Shown: positions 1 to 12,389 of the stretch, in pieces
How the letters are laid out: the number at the start of each line of letters is the position of its first letter
Numbering within the stretch: position 1 is the stretch's first letter
Assembly (NCBI GenBank): GCA_001179505.1
Contig: CDMY01000625.1
Coordinates: forward strand, 6,401 to 40,834
Reading direction: 5' to 3'
Source of the DNA: Vitrella brassicaformis
Lineage: Eukaryota; Sar; Vitrellaceae
Length of the DNA stretch: 34,434 nucleotides
Notes under the pieces: model-generated
Told to the model about the DNA's origin: nothing
Seen by the model: the letters and a program-made list of their open reading frames with translations, nothing else
Databases searched by the model: none
Made by a program: the position numbers and the translations under genes

Positions 1-46
1 TGGACAAGACACAATGACATGGGGAACACGTGTTTGTGTCGGTTGC

Positions 47-3000
47 CTACCCAGGGAAGCGGAGTTCGTGTGCGTAGTGGGCGTATGAGGAGTTTGGCGG
101 GCAGCGATCCTTTTCCGCCGGCCGAATGATGACTCGTCTTGGAGGGGGGTACTCCTTCTTCTTGGGCTGCGGTGGTGGTGCCGCCGGCTGCTCCTCTCTC
201 CGCGGCTCCCTCATGCTCTCCCTTTGTTTGGTCCGTGGCATCGCAGTGGCGGGCCGCACGCGCGTTTGGGGCTTCACCTGTGCTGATGGCGGTGGGGATG
301 GTGCTGGTGCTGGTGACCGTGATCGCGGTCGTTTCGCTGCTTTCTTGGGCTCGGCGGATTTTGGCGCAGCTTTGATCATCGTCTTGGGCCTCTTCTTCTT
401 CAGCTCTGCACGTGTCTCCGTCACATTCGCTTTTGGCTCGGGTGCTGGCGCGGATGCAGACGGTGGCTCTCCCCCTTCCATGGGCGGCGGGGCGGCGGCT
501 TTGCCAGCGTGTTTCAGCCAGGGGTTCTCCTTCTTGCCGCCCTTCCGCTTGCCGCGGCACGGAGGCGAGGCGGAGCGGGCTCTCTGCTGCTCCTTCCCGG
601 GTGATGGTCCCCTCTTGCCGCCTTTTGGCTGTTTCTCCTCCTTCCTCGCTACAGGAGGCGCCGATGCCGGCCGTGGTGGCGCCAGAGGAGGTAATGTCGA
701 CCTCTTCTTGCTGATGGGCGGCAAAGCGGATGGCTTCGGGCCACTCACGGCAGGCAATGGCGAGGGCATCGCCGGCTTGGTAGTCTCTTCTGGTGTTTGT
801 TGTGCTGATTGCTTCTTCCTTTGGTCAGCTGCCCTCTTCTGCGGCTTGACAGCAGGGGGAGGGGGAGGGGGAGGGAGCTCTGTTGGGGGAGGGGGTGGCG
901 GTGGATGAGGTCGCTTGCCAGGCTTGGATATCACGATTGGCATCTTGGCTGCCTTGCGCTGGAGCTCCTTGGGGCGGAACTGTGTCTTGAATGGGAAACG
1001 GTCGATGGCGATGGGGCAGTGTGTGCGCTGCAGCGACTGCAGGTCACGCAGACGGGAGTGGCGTTCACGGTAGACTTTCTGCAGACAGAGGGCAAGACAG
1101 AGAATCCTCCCAGCAGCAGTGCTCTGTCTGTCTGTCTGTGTGTCTAATGACTGACATTGATCATCTTGTTGAGGTCATACACTCGTCTGAGCAGCGCCAC
1201 CGAGCCGGCATGGTCAAAGGTCTCATCCCTCCTGCATCAACAACACACACATCCACTCCACCCCCCATTCCGCCTTCTCCACTCATCCATCCATCCGTCT
1301 CACCTGCTAACAACAGCGTGGGATTTGTCCCTCAGCTCTTCAAGCGTGCGGTCCCGCTCTCCCTCCATCTGTGCCGTCTCATCGCCAGCTGGAGCTGGTG
1401 GTGCCGTGGCGGCCGTGTCAGGAGCAGAAGCAGGAGCAGGTCGTGGTGGTGATGTGGGTGTCCGTTTCTTGCCAGCAATGAGGCTGTCGAAGTGTTGGTT
1501 GATCTGCTCTATGTTGAAGTGTGTCTTCAGCCGCTGGCGGGACTGCGCGAGGTATCCCATGTAGAAGAGGGCCTGGCAACGGAGCACGATGCCCCACCTG
1601 TACTTGTTGCGGTACTGGGGGTACTTCGTGCTGTCGAAGTTTTCGTTCGTGTCCCTGCAAATGTGTCGCGAGCGTGGTGGGTGAGTAGGAGGATAGACAC
1701 ACCGAATTTGTGTTTCGTATTTTGTCTCACCTGACAAACTCTTCGATGTTGCGCACGTCGAGTTTTCCTTCCAGCCACTCGTAGCGGAGACCCCTTCACA
1801 CACACCGTGAGACAGGATGCCCGTCAGCCCCTCACATAAACACATAGACACACACATACATACCTCATGAGCCGGATATTCTTGAGCGGCTGCCGCCCCG
1901 CCGCCTTCGGCACAAAGCAGCACTCCCTCCTGTCTTCCTCCTTGCCAAACAGCTCATTTCTCAGTCCCCCCGTGTCCGCCCTCTCCCACACCTCCAAATG
2001 ACTCCCACCAAACAGCGCCCTCCCGAGGCCCTCCCGCCTTGTCTCGCCGTCATCCAGACCGTTCGGGGGCACATCCAGCTGCAGCGTACCTCGTGGATCG
2101 ACTTTGATGGTCGGGCGGATGGCGGCCGGGTCTCTGTGTGTGGTGTACGGGGGGAGGATGGAGGGGTTGTCTCGCAGCCGCTGGAGGGCCTTGATATTGG
2201 CGTTGTGCGTGTAAGGGGTCCGGCCGGCCGGCAGCATGAACGCCGGGATGGCATGGCGCCAGATGAGCCGGCGACCTGATCGAGAACCAAGAATGATACT
2301 GTGCCCGTCATTCCTGCATGTGTGTGGCATAATTTGCTGACCGCCTGATTGGACTCGTCTTTTCATGAGGTCGAAGAAGAAGTGGACAAATGAGCGGGGC
2401 GCCTTGATGCGCTGTGGTGGCCCTGAACGGCGGCCGGGAGGGCCAGAGAAATCGGGATAGAACCTGATTAATGAAGAGACAGAAATGCGGAGACAGCAGT
2501 GCGGATCGGTAAGACGACTGTTCTTGCTGTGCACCTCGCATAGACGATCTTAGCGTCATGTTTCTCGCATAAGTCGGCGAAGCACTGATCCAGATACACC
2601 CTGCCGACAAACAAACAGGCGACATGCAACCATTCACTCTCAATCTCTCTGCCTGTCTGTTGAAATGTGTGTGCGTGTCTTTTCTGTCTGTGCCTGGGTG
2701 CGGTTCTCTTCTTGTCCGGTTCCATGATGGACGCCTTGGTGGCCATGTCATAGCGCTGCACGTACCGCAGGATGGTCCTGTCCAAAGCGCGGCGGGCCTT
2801 GACCGCCTCCTCATACGCCTGACAACCAACCAGCGAGGGGAAGACGCACACACACACACTGTCTGCAAATCGACGTGTGCAAGTGTGTGTGCGTCAATAA
2901 CCTCGAATGTGCGATGTGTTCTTGCTCTGTCCTTCTGTTTCCACCGCTCAATCAGCTGGCTGGGCGGACGAACGAAGACGTAGCGATAATGTACCGCCGT

Positions 3001-5245
3001 GATGTGCAGCGGCCAGTGCTGACTGACTCACCTTCGTTCGTCGGCGGGCATTGGGTCTTTGGTCCGCTTTCCACGAGTCATCCTGTCGCGACGACGCTCC
3101 TCCTGACACACACAGTCACATGTTGGCAGGCATTTCTGCATCCTTTCGTCTCCGTGTGTGACCTCAAACAAATTGTGGCAGTCATAGTCGCGTGGCTCGA
3201 TTCCTCTGGGTGCAGCGACAGACACATGGGAGCGGCGACGAAGATTCACAATCAAATTTGCAGTGTCGCTGTGAGCAAGGAGGAGGAGCGCACCTGAATG
3301 GCGGCCTGGCCAGTGTGAGGTCCGTGTGGATCATCTTCTGGACGACGGCATCGAAGGGGCACTGAGACGCCAGACGACGCAAGTAGTACTCGGGTCGCGG
3401 ACGGATGTGCGGCCTGTTGGTCAATCACACATGGGGCAAACACACGAGCTTCATAAGCAACCACAAACACACGTGCTTACTTGGCGAGTTCGTCGAGTGT
3501 GGGCTTGGGCGGGACTTTGGGAAGCACCTGAAGGGCCAGCCGCTCTTCGGCTGTACGGGCCTTGGCCACCTCATATCTATACAGCCACACAACGCACATA
3601 TACACATAGACGGCCATCGATACCCAGAGACACGATGCGATGCGCATTCACTGTTTCATGTCTTTCTGCTGCTCGTTCAGCCGCTCTTGCGCCTCACACC
3701 ACCCCAGACACAAAGACACCAGCTGTGACAAAAGAGACACAGAGAAAGGTTTCTGTCCGATGCCGCCCTCGTGCATCGTCACCTGTTTGTGTGTGTAGCC
3801 GTTGACAGCGAATTTGATCTTGAGCGGTGGCGGGATGGCCCCGGCGAACTGAGCCAGCAGCTGAGGGTCGCGGCAACTGTAGCCCATCCTCTCTTGGAAA
3901 TAATGACAGACAGTCGACCCAAAATACTCGCCCTGCCACATACCACGTACAGACACACACACCAAGCGCCATTACAGCTGTTGTCCGTGTCTCGCGTCAA
4001 CTCGCCTTTTTCCATTGCTTCAGGATGTCCTCCACTTTCTTGGGCGCGGCCGTCAGCTGGAGCTTCTCCTTGACCCGGCCACTCGACCTCTCCCAGAAGC
4101 CCACCAACACATCCACTGACAGCTCCAACCCGCCCCGCCCCTTGCCCCCAAACCCCTCTGGAAAAGGGGGCAAGGGCGGTGGGCGGATGCACGGGTCCAT
4201 CACCGACTGAGTCAGGAGAGCAAGGTCAGGCGTGGTCGTGAAGCCGGGGTCGCCGCGGCACAGCCAAAAAAGCTCCACAATGCGGCCAATAAAGTCGGTG
4301 GGCGATATGAGGAGCTCGCCTTCTTTGTGAGTGAGCGACATGGACGGTGGGGGAGGGTCACCGAGGAGCCGGAGCAGCGCTCTCGACTCGTCTGTTGGAG
4401 CCGTGTCCTCTTGTGCAGGCCTCTCCGCGACCTTTGGTGGAGAGGGAGGGGCCGACAGCGCTGTCAGGTCCAGCTTGGCCGCCATCTCTCGCCTCATTTG
4501 GAAGAACCTTCCCATCGAACTCTCCAACAGAGGCGTCACATCCCCTCCCCCTCCGGCCCCTCCCTGCTCCCGTAACACCTCCCGCCACGCCAGGTCGATA
4601 TCAGCCGACTCCCACCTCTCCTTGTGCAGAGCCGTGTTGACACTCATGACAGCCGCCATCACGTCCACAGGCGACGGCAGCACACGCCCCTCCAGAGACC
4701 GGGAGATGACTTCACACAGCTGTGCAATGCGGTCGGCGCGATGAGGTGCCTTGGTCTGTCTGCCGAGGAGGGTGACGCATCTGGACAGGTCGAGGGAGGA
4801 GACGCTTGCAGGTGCGTCTGTGATCATGGCCTGGGGAGGCGGTTGAGGAGCCGATGTGGCAGTGGCGGCCGCAAAGGACGGAGGAGGGCGGAACTGCAGG
4901 CAGGAGAGCCAGAAGGCCACGGCGGCCTCCTCATCCGGGGTGTCATAGCCTGAAACAATCAACCACCATATGCAGACGCCGTACACATGGGCAAGACCGT
5001 GGCGGTCTCTCTTTCGCTGACCCTTCTTGTCTTTGAATTCTGCTAGGATCCACAGAATGACCTGATGCATGCAATGCACGAGCAGAGAATAAGAATGTGC
5101 AGCCGGCGTGAAGCATGTCAAGGCATTGCGGGCAGATCTTGACCTCGAGAGGCAGCAGGCCTTCACGCTCGAGTGCGGCACCAACCTCATCCATAGACGT
5201 GTGCATGGCCACTGGGGCAGATCTGGCTGCGCGAGATGGAGCCAT
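47..5245 (-). CDS. Uncharacterised large protein with basic Pro-rich tail, 17 exons
   Basis: I do not recognise this gene. Exons (minus, 5' to 3'): 5245-5144, 5061-5022, 4949-4006, 3932-3783, 3692-3652, 3576-3481, 3413-3294, 3205-3163, 3102-3032, 2959-2902, 2818-2694, 2600-2535, 2463-1864, 1793-1731, 1654-1304, 1231-1156, 1078-47. Together they give 3,978 nt, 1,325 residues, with phase kept at all 16 junctions. The start ATG sits in a good context (CACCATGG). Residues 1-400 are globular and moderately acidic. The middle is rich in charged helical stretches (e.g. AQERLNEQQKDMKQYEVAKA) and may form coiled coil. The last ~300 residues are a basic, proline- and lysine-rich tail with runs of Pro, typical of disordered nucleic-acid- or cytoskeleton-binding tails. 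No signal peptide or membrane segment is seen. Two introns use GC donors (exon ends 4006 and 2694). A split at the first GC intron into two genes is possible, because read-through there meets a TGA; the exact phase fit favours one gene. Confidence 0.75.
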
Positions 5246-5532
5246 GGTGATGCCGGAAATTAGGTTTGCTGGAGTGTGGTGTTCGCCTGAGACTGGGGGG
5301 TGTTTCGTGGGGGCCGGGGGCGAGAGAGACGAGACGCGTGCGTTTTCTCTGTGCTCCTCTTGTCGTCTGTTTCATCTATTTCATGCGATTGATGATACGC
5401 CACGTATCATATGTCTGCTAGTCTCATGCAGCCCTCCAGGAGACCCCTCCTCCCCCCTTTGTAAGTTCCCCTCTCTCTCTCTCTACCGTCCTCCTTGTCC
5501 ACCCATCCTCCACGTGCATCCGTCCAATCTAT

Positions 5533-8517
5533 CTACAAGCCCTCCGCTGCCTCCTCCTCCATAGGGACGCCAATCTCAATACCCACCGACTCCTCCTCTC
5601 TCTCCGCCCCCGAATCTGCCGCCTCATCGATGGGCTCACAGCCGTGCTGGCTGTCGCCGGCGTCCGAAGAGTTCTCGGACTCGTTGTCAGCGTCGTATGT
5701 GTGGTTGACCTCGGCCAGGTACTTCTGCCCCTCCTTGTGCAGCGTCGTCAGCCGCTGGGCCTCGGCTGCGATGCTGTCAAGGAGGGCCTTGGCCTCCTCG
5801 GGAGCCGACACGGACTGCAACGCCTCGAGAGTGAACCTGGCCACACACACATGCACAGATACGTGGATGGATACCACAGGTGCGTCTGTGTGGCACTTGG
5901 GTTTGGCGGCCTTGACAAGCTGCTGCTTTTCGTCAGTGAGCCTGCACCAACACACAACACGGCAGGACAACCGGTGACACACATCATGACATGATGTGTG
6001 TCAGTCTGGCCGGCTGGGGCTTCACCCACCCCACCGACCACCGACCCTTACTACTTACTTTTTGCACATGATGTCTTTGTCCTTGACCTGTCGCTCCAGG
6101 CCCCGCCTCGCTAGCTCCGTCCCTCGCAGACGCGACCGCATCATCTCCAAATCCATCACCAACATGCCCACATCATGACCATGGCCACCCACCCCCGGCA
6201 CCCCCACGCCACAGCCCCCACTGACAATGACAGACAGAGCAAAGCAACAGCAGACAGAACGACAGAACGATCAAAGCACATGTCTTGCATCTCTCTCTCT
6301 CTCTCTCGATGCCGCTGTGTGTTTCCTTCCCTTCTCACCTGTACGTCGTCCCTCTGGCCGGTTTGAACTGTGGGCCGCGTCGAGCCGACACGGGCGGCAT
6401 ATGCAGTGGTGTGGGCAGCAGGGCGTTGTGAGGTGGAGGCGGAGGGGGTGGAGGGGGAGGGGGCTGGTACGTGTACGTGTCGATCGTGGGCATCTGGTAG
6501 GGGGGGACGGGAGGGGGGAGGGGGAACATGGACCTCGGGGGCGGGGGGTAAAACATGGGCGTCGTCTCTGAAAAGAATTGGGAATTGGGAGAGAGAGAAG
6601 GGTGGAAGGCAAGCGTGTAGGTGCTTTTTGTGTGTGTGTGTGTGTGTGTGTATTGCGGTGTGTTGTGACCTGGGTAGTTGGGGTAGTTGTTTGTGGGTGT
6701 AGGTTGCGTCATGGCCACCATACTGGGCATACTCATGCCGTAGCCGTCGTACTCATCCATGCGATGGAAACTGCATTATGGATGCCAAAGCGTTCAGTGA
6801 AGAAACAAACGACACATCGCTTCAACGACATCGAGCCAAACAAGTGTTTTGTCTTTCCCCTCACTGGTTATCGTTGCTATGGTCGTGGTCGAATGGCAAG
6901 TGCTTGAGCTCGCTGGGCGCGTGGGCGTCCACACAACTGACGTCGTAACTCGGCTTTGCCTGCATCCACATACCCACACACGCACACAACCTGATGGTGC
7001 GATGGCAGGCTCGATCACGCACCTGCAGTGGCAGGTTGCACAGCGCTGTCTTGCGCAGGTCAGGCTTCTCGCGCAACTCCCCCTGCCCATCTGATACACA
7101 CACACGGACACACCATCACCCCCGCCCACAGATGTCTTGAGGGATGGACGTATCAGCCTGCCGACGGCCGACCGACGTACGTGCGAAGTTGCAGTGGTTG
7201 CCCAACGAACAAATGCCCGACATGTGGAACTTCGTCTTGCGCAGCGCCGCCAACGTGTCCTGACGCACCGGGGGCGGACGCCCGCGCACACCACCACGCA
7301 CGCCCCCCCCCCCTCCCCCTCCCATTCCCCCTGCCATCTCCATGGTTATGCCCACCCCTCCCTTCCCCTGCGGGCCTCTGTTGTGTATGTCATAGTTGGC
7401 CGTGTCTGCGCTGTTTGTGGGGGTGAAGTCGGGGCCGTTCTGTGTGTAGGGGTGCTGCTGCTGCTGCTGGTACTGGTGGTGCTGGTACGGGTACTGCTGG
7501 GTGGTGGTGCTGGTGTGTGTGGGGGTGGGTGTGGGGTTGTAGGGGATGAAGTCGGCTGTCAGCGGCATGGGCTCACGGTAAGTACACGCCTGCAAATGGA
7601 TGGACGGACGGGACCGACGTTAGGCGTGCGAGCGTGTGCGTGTGCGTGTGCGTGGATGGGCGTGCGTGCGTGTACCTGTTTGGTGTCCATCGGATCGCCC
7701 CGCCCCTGCTGCACCGCCACACCGTCGTCCATCCGCACCACAGCAGTGGACTCCTGGGCACCCGGCCCCGCCGAACACAAACTCTTCTCCACCTCTATCC
7801 ACAGATCACGCCTGCACACATCATGACACACAAGACGTATACAAGGGTATACATCTTCTGTGTGTGGGTGTGGGTGTGGTGTGTTGCCGGTCTTGTGTGT
7901 GTACCAGAAGTCGTTGAACAGTTTCTCGTAGTGACTGATGAGCGAAGATGGGTCCATGGAGATGGGCGTGGCCGTCTGGTGGGCCAGCTGCTGCAGCAGG
8001 CCGTGCACCGCCACACACCCACTCGACGAACCAATCCTGCACGCAACCACGCCAAGAGAGATCCATGGTCTTTGTTGTGTCCGCTGCCCTTCTCCTTCCC
8101 AGGCGGCCCTCCCTTACTTTTTGATTTTGTGTATGCATTGCTCGACGTAAGCGTCGCTCAGGCCGAGCTTCATCTGCAAATCCACCAACGTCCTGCACAC
8201 ACACTCATACATACGGATGCCATCCAGCATCGCAGGGGGAGATGGATGGATGATCCATCCATCTCCCTCCCATTCCCTCACCTCACGAGATCTCCCCGCT
8301 TCAACTCCAGGTACAGGTGGTCATGGTCATGGGTGTGGCTGTGCACCGCATCTCTCCCGCTGCCAGAATGCCCTCCCCCCATCCGCAGGCCGCCACAACT
8401 GCCACTGCCGCCCCCCTGCTGCGCATCCAATGGGGTGACGTAGCCCGTCTGGCGACCTGGAGGAACGAAATACGTGCCCAATGCGGGCACGGATTGCTCA
8501 CCGTTCTGCGCCAACAT
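5533..8517 (-). CDS. CCCH-type zinc-finger protein with degenerate fingers
   Basis: Exons: 8517-8282, 8192-8118, 8036-7905, 7811-7676, 7589-7181, 7090-7023, 6959-6865, 6770-6670, 6567-6339, 6220-6059, 5941-5897, 5836-5533; 663 residues with all phases consistent. Around residues 310-350 it carries the alveolate CCCH signature: KTKFHMSGICSLGNHCNFAH followed by GQGELREKPDLRKTALC. This family binds RNA and acts in mRNA processing or decay. In the first finger the usual cysteine between KTK and KFHMSG is missing. The second finger (LC...SCVDAH..ELKHLP) lacks a middle cysteine, so zinc binding is doubtful. Flanking regions are low complexity: Gln/Tyr/Pro-rich before the finger, then a Pro-rich block with an 11-proline run. 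After these come a helical segment (LARRGLERQVKDKDIMCKK) and an acidic C-terminus. No targeting signal is seen. The first ATG in frame is at 8517; longer readings need non-ATG starts. Confidence 0.8.
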
Positions 8518-8789
8518 CACGGTTGTTGGATGCCCAATCCGGCGGTGTAAACGCTTAAACGCTTTTCTGGCCGGCTGGGTTTGCCGCTCTCCCCACTCTT
8601 TTCTGCCAGTGGACTGACTCCTCGTCACTCGTTGGTCACAAATACGTCCCGCCCCATCCTATGCAGATAATATGCATCTCTCCCCGCCAAAACACAAAAC
8701 CAACTCAACCTCTCCTTCACGGGCACACGTCGATGCCCGTCCATCGACACACACACACGTGCAAGCCTGTCTGATGTGTGTCAGGATAT

Positions 8790-10350
8790 CTATCGCCTCT
8801 GCAGTGCTGCGGTGTCTGTGAGTACGTCCCACAGGAGCTCCTCCTCGTCGACCGCACGGCTGTCAGTGATCTTCTTCAGATACACCTGATGGATGGATGG
8901 ATTGACACATCGATGTGACCACGACACACACACACACATGAGGTCGTTCAGTGGGTGTGCGAGTGAGTATGGTGTGCCTGCCTACCATCGACCGCCGCCC
9001 CCAGCTGTACTCCTTCTGCCGCGACGGCGGGAGGTCCTCGACCGAACCCTCCACGAACCCCCTCTCCTTGAACCTGACAACACCCCGCCACCCGACACAG
9101 GGCAGACACACACTCATTCAAGGGGGGTGGTCACACGTTGGCGCGTTCGTTGTGTCTTTTCGTTTGTCACTGGTGGAGGTACCACTGCATTGTGTTTGTG
9201 GAGAGGCAGAAGAGCGTCTTGATCTGCTTCTGCACCGAAAGGCGCTCGATGAACGACAGCATGGACTCCCCCCTGACAGCCACAGACATACGAGACGACA
9301 GAGATGAGGTTCATGGCGATTCGTCTGCTGTGCTGTCCTGTGTGCACTGACTTTCCGATGCGTCGGTATTTGGGATGGATGGCGAGGCACGCCAACTCAC
9401 CGAACCCGTTCCTGCAGCACAGCAACACACGACAGACGCATCAACCACATTCATGAGAGGCCAACAACGGTTGTGCATTTTGTCCGCGCGCCCTTACTCG
9501 AAGAGCCTCAGCTGCGCCACACCGATGATGCCCTCATCCCTGTATCGCGCATCCGAGCGAAGCACCGTATCGCATGCCACTCACTTAGCTGCGCGCTCAT
9601 TATCCTCTCTCTCTCTCCGTGTGTGTGTGTGTGTCCAGTCCCCGTCACCTGATGAGCACATGGTAGGATTCTATCTCCAACTCGATGTCAGCCCGGGTCC
9701 GCTTAGTCAAGATGCCCTCGTCCTGCACACACACACACACACACATCACACGTGCCCTATGAGCCTCCTCCCTTCCTCCCTTCCTCCCTCCGTCCCTCAC
9801 GATGAGCGGCTGGATGAGTTTGAGAATGCCCCTGACGTCCCGCGGCTGTGCGCGTCGGATGCCCTCGTATAGGTCGCGGGAGATGAGCAGGCCCGAGCCG
9901 TCCCGTGTGTAGAGCTCCTGCAGCAGAGCGCCGTCGTAGGCATTCACCAGGTGGGCCCTGTCCACCTCACCCTTGTCCAGCGCCTGACAGGCACATGGTC
10001 ACCCAGCCATGTCGCATGAGAACATGAGAGCGATCTCAGACATGTACTCTCTGCACGTGTGGTGTGATGTGGTGTGGTGTGGATGACGCGTACGTTGACA
10101 CAGAGCTGGCAGTACTTGAGCCCCTTGGTTAGCGCCTGGCCGTCGGAGGTCTTGCAGTCGGCCACGAGAGGGGCACCCAGCAACTCAAGGTCAGGCCTGA
10201 CACAAACACACACACACGCACCTCAGCGTGTCCGTCGTGTGTCTTGCTATCCCACTCACCCGCCGAGAGTGGCTGGGAGGATGTCTGGCGCGCCGAGTGA
10301 CAGCGACACATTGTAATGCTGCAGCAAACCCTTGGCGTCCTCCAACCTAC

Positions 10351-10383
<33 letters not shown>

Positions 10384-10806
10384 TATGCTCCCGAATTGCG
10401 CCTGTCACCAGCAGCCCCTAGATCAGCTGGCTGACCTGAGGCTCTGTATCCTCCTCTCCCTCCCCTGTCGCTGCCCCTCCCGGCCGTCCCTGAACTGGAA
10501 CCCCTCGGTGAGGAAGATGATCTTGGACGCCCGCAGCTCACGAGCTGCCGACACCGCCAGCTGGTCAGACATCGTGTTGAACACGTCACCGCTGGGCGAG
10601 TAACCTGCACTCACAGTGTGTTGAGGGGAGGTAATGACAGGTGTGTCATTTCTCGTTCTGTGTGAGTATGCTGACCGACCGAGAGAGGTGAGGAGGACGA
10701 CTTCCCCCTGGTCGAGGTGCTGTTCGATGGCACGGCTGTCGATCTTGCGCACCTTGCCCGTCTTCTCGAAGTTGATGCCCCAGTTCCGCGGGATACCTGA
10801 TGGATG

Positions 10807-10840
<34 letters not shown>

Positions 10841-12017
10841 TGACTAATGTGGGTGTGAGGTATGCCCACGCCACGTACCAACTGGGTTAGCGGTGTAGAA
10901 TCTGTTGCTGCTGGCGACAGGCACTTGACTGTTGGTCAAGCCTACCCCCCTCGCCAGGTAGCTCTCAACCTCCGTCCGCACATAGCCACCCTGTGTGCCG
11001 CGCCCACGCACACGCACACACACACACACTCTCCACATATGCACCGACACCCACATGCGGCATCGTCTGGCTGCGTGCACAGGCACCTGTTCCTTGACGA
11101 CCCGCAGCGTGTCTTCGTTGGTGATCCTGGTCTCGCCGACGAACTGGACGGGCATGGCCATCTGGCGGAGGCGCGTGTCGACCTGCTCCCGGCACCCGCA
11201 CACCAGCACCAGTTTGACGCCCAAGATCCACAACACACTCAGGTCCTCCATCAACGACGGAAACACTGGACGGTCCAACATGTACCCTGCCCACACCACA
11301 CACAGACAGAGAGGGATCTCGTCACACAGACAGGCAGAGGGCACATTGCTTTCCTTCGTGAAGTTGCCCACCTGGTATATGGACAACGAATATGTGTCCC
11401 CTGTGCGACGCTATGTACGGCGCGCAGCCCCGGAACATGCTCACGAACCCATGCCCATTGCCGCCCTGACCGGCCGGCTGCTGCTGGGCCGACAGCGGCA
11501 CCACATCGAACGGAGGCACCACCTCAATGCACTCCGGAGGGATGGAGAACAAATCGTCGGCCGGCTCGCTCGCCTCGGCCCCCCTCCAGCCGTTCGCATG
11601 ACCCTCAGGCACGTCAGACAGCCTCACCCCCGGCCGCACACATGGTGGCCGGCGGCCTCTGCTGGTGCTGAGGGGTCTTGTGCGGCAGAGGTGGATGAAG
11701 GCGTCCTTCCTTCTGGCAGCTGTGTGCCGTCGCAGCAGGGACTTGGCAAGAGAGGGGCGGGGGACGATGCTCAGAAGGATGATGGACAGAAGGGTGGCAC
11801 TGCCGACTAGCAGCCGACGCAGTCTTGCGAAAGAACCGAGTGGACGGCCATGAGGAGGTCGAGGTAATGCAGCACCGGCGCTTGCCGCATGGGCCATAGG
11901 CTGACCATGTCGTCCACAGGCAGCCGACGGCATGGATCTGCTCACTGCCTCGTCTTGGTGTTCCTCAGCGTCCCTCCATGCATCTCGCTTGTCAAATGCG
12001 AACCTCTCGCCGCTCAT
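8790..12017 (-). CDS. NAGS: N-acetylglutamate synthase (amino-acid N-acetyltransferase), organelle-targeted
   Basis: Transfers acetyl from acetyl-CoA to glutamate, the first step of arginine synthesis. Exons: 12017-11372, 11286-11087, 10990-10879, 10796-10680, 10604-10436, 10346-10260, 10196-10094, 9983-9801, 9722-9649, 9539-9498, 9411-9352, 9272-9171, 9073-8986, 8885-8790; 692 residues, all phases fit. Residues ~190-480 are an amino-acid-kinase-like domain (FRGCAPYIASHRG, LWILGVKLVLVCGCREQVD, LTSLGYSPSGDVFN). Residues ~515-665 are a GNAT acetyltransferase domain with the acetyl-CoA loop RRIGKG in ELACLAIHPKYRRIGKG, then NTMQWYLHQFKERGF. This is the bacterial/plant ArgA layout. The first ~100 residues add a hydrophobic segment (about 69-85, LLVGSATLLSIILLSIV) followed by a basic Ser/Arg stretch. 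That resembles a signal anchor plus transit peptide for a complex plastid, though 68 residues before the segment is long. A signal-anchored membrane form is the alternative. Confidence 0.93.
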
Positions 12018-12389
12018 CGCAGCTCGGTGCCGGGAGAGGGACCGAACGCTGTGTCAGTTGTGTAGTCGTCCACACGAGAGATCTCCGTAGTTAAAAGCGG
12101 CGGTACATGGATCCACCTCTAGTGCATCCGGTGCAGATCTCAGTCGGCTTAGCTCGCAAAACCCTGCAATGGGGCTGAGAGTTGAACAGATTGTCCGCCT
12201 ATCCACGCACATGGGACAGCAGTATGATCGCACTTGCTTGTGTCTTGAAGGCAACAAAAAGATCTCGAGGCCAGATACATGAAAAAGCGAAAAAAGGGGA
12301 AGACTGCCGGTGAAAAAGACGTATACTAAGAAGACCGCACGGCCTAAACAAGCAAAACGGCCTTTCAAACTGCCTTTCAATCTTCGTTC
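12018..12389. other. Intergenic stretch between expansin-like gene and NAGS
   Basis: This 372-bp gap separates the 3' end of the expansin-like gene from the NAGS start on the same strand. It should hold the 3' UTR of the former and the promoter of the latter. AT content rises near 12230-12320. I see no gene, clear TATA box or structured RNA. Confidence 0.5.

Noticed and set aside
126-908. Long Gly/Cys-rich open frame on the plus strand
   Set aside because: It is the antisense shadow of the Pro/Lys-rich last exon of the minus-strand gene; low complexity keeps it open.
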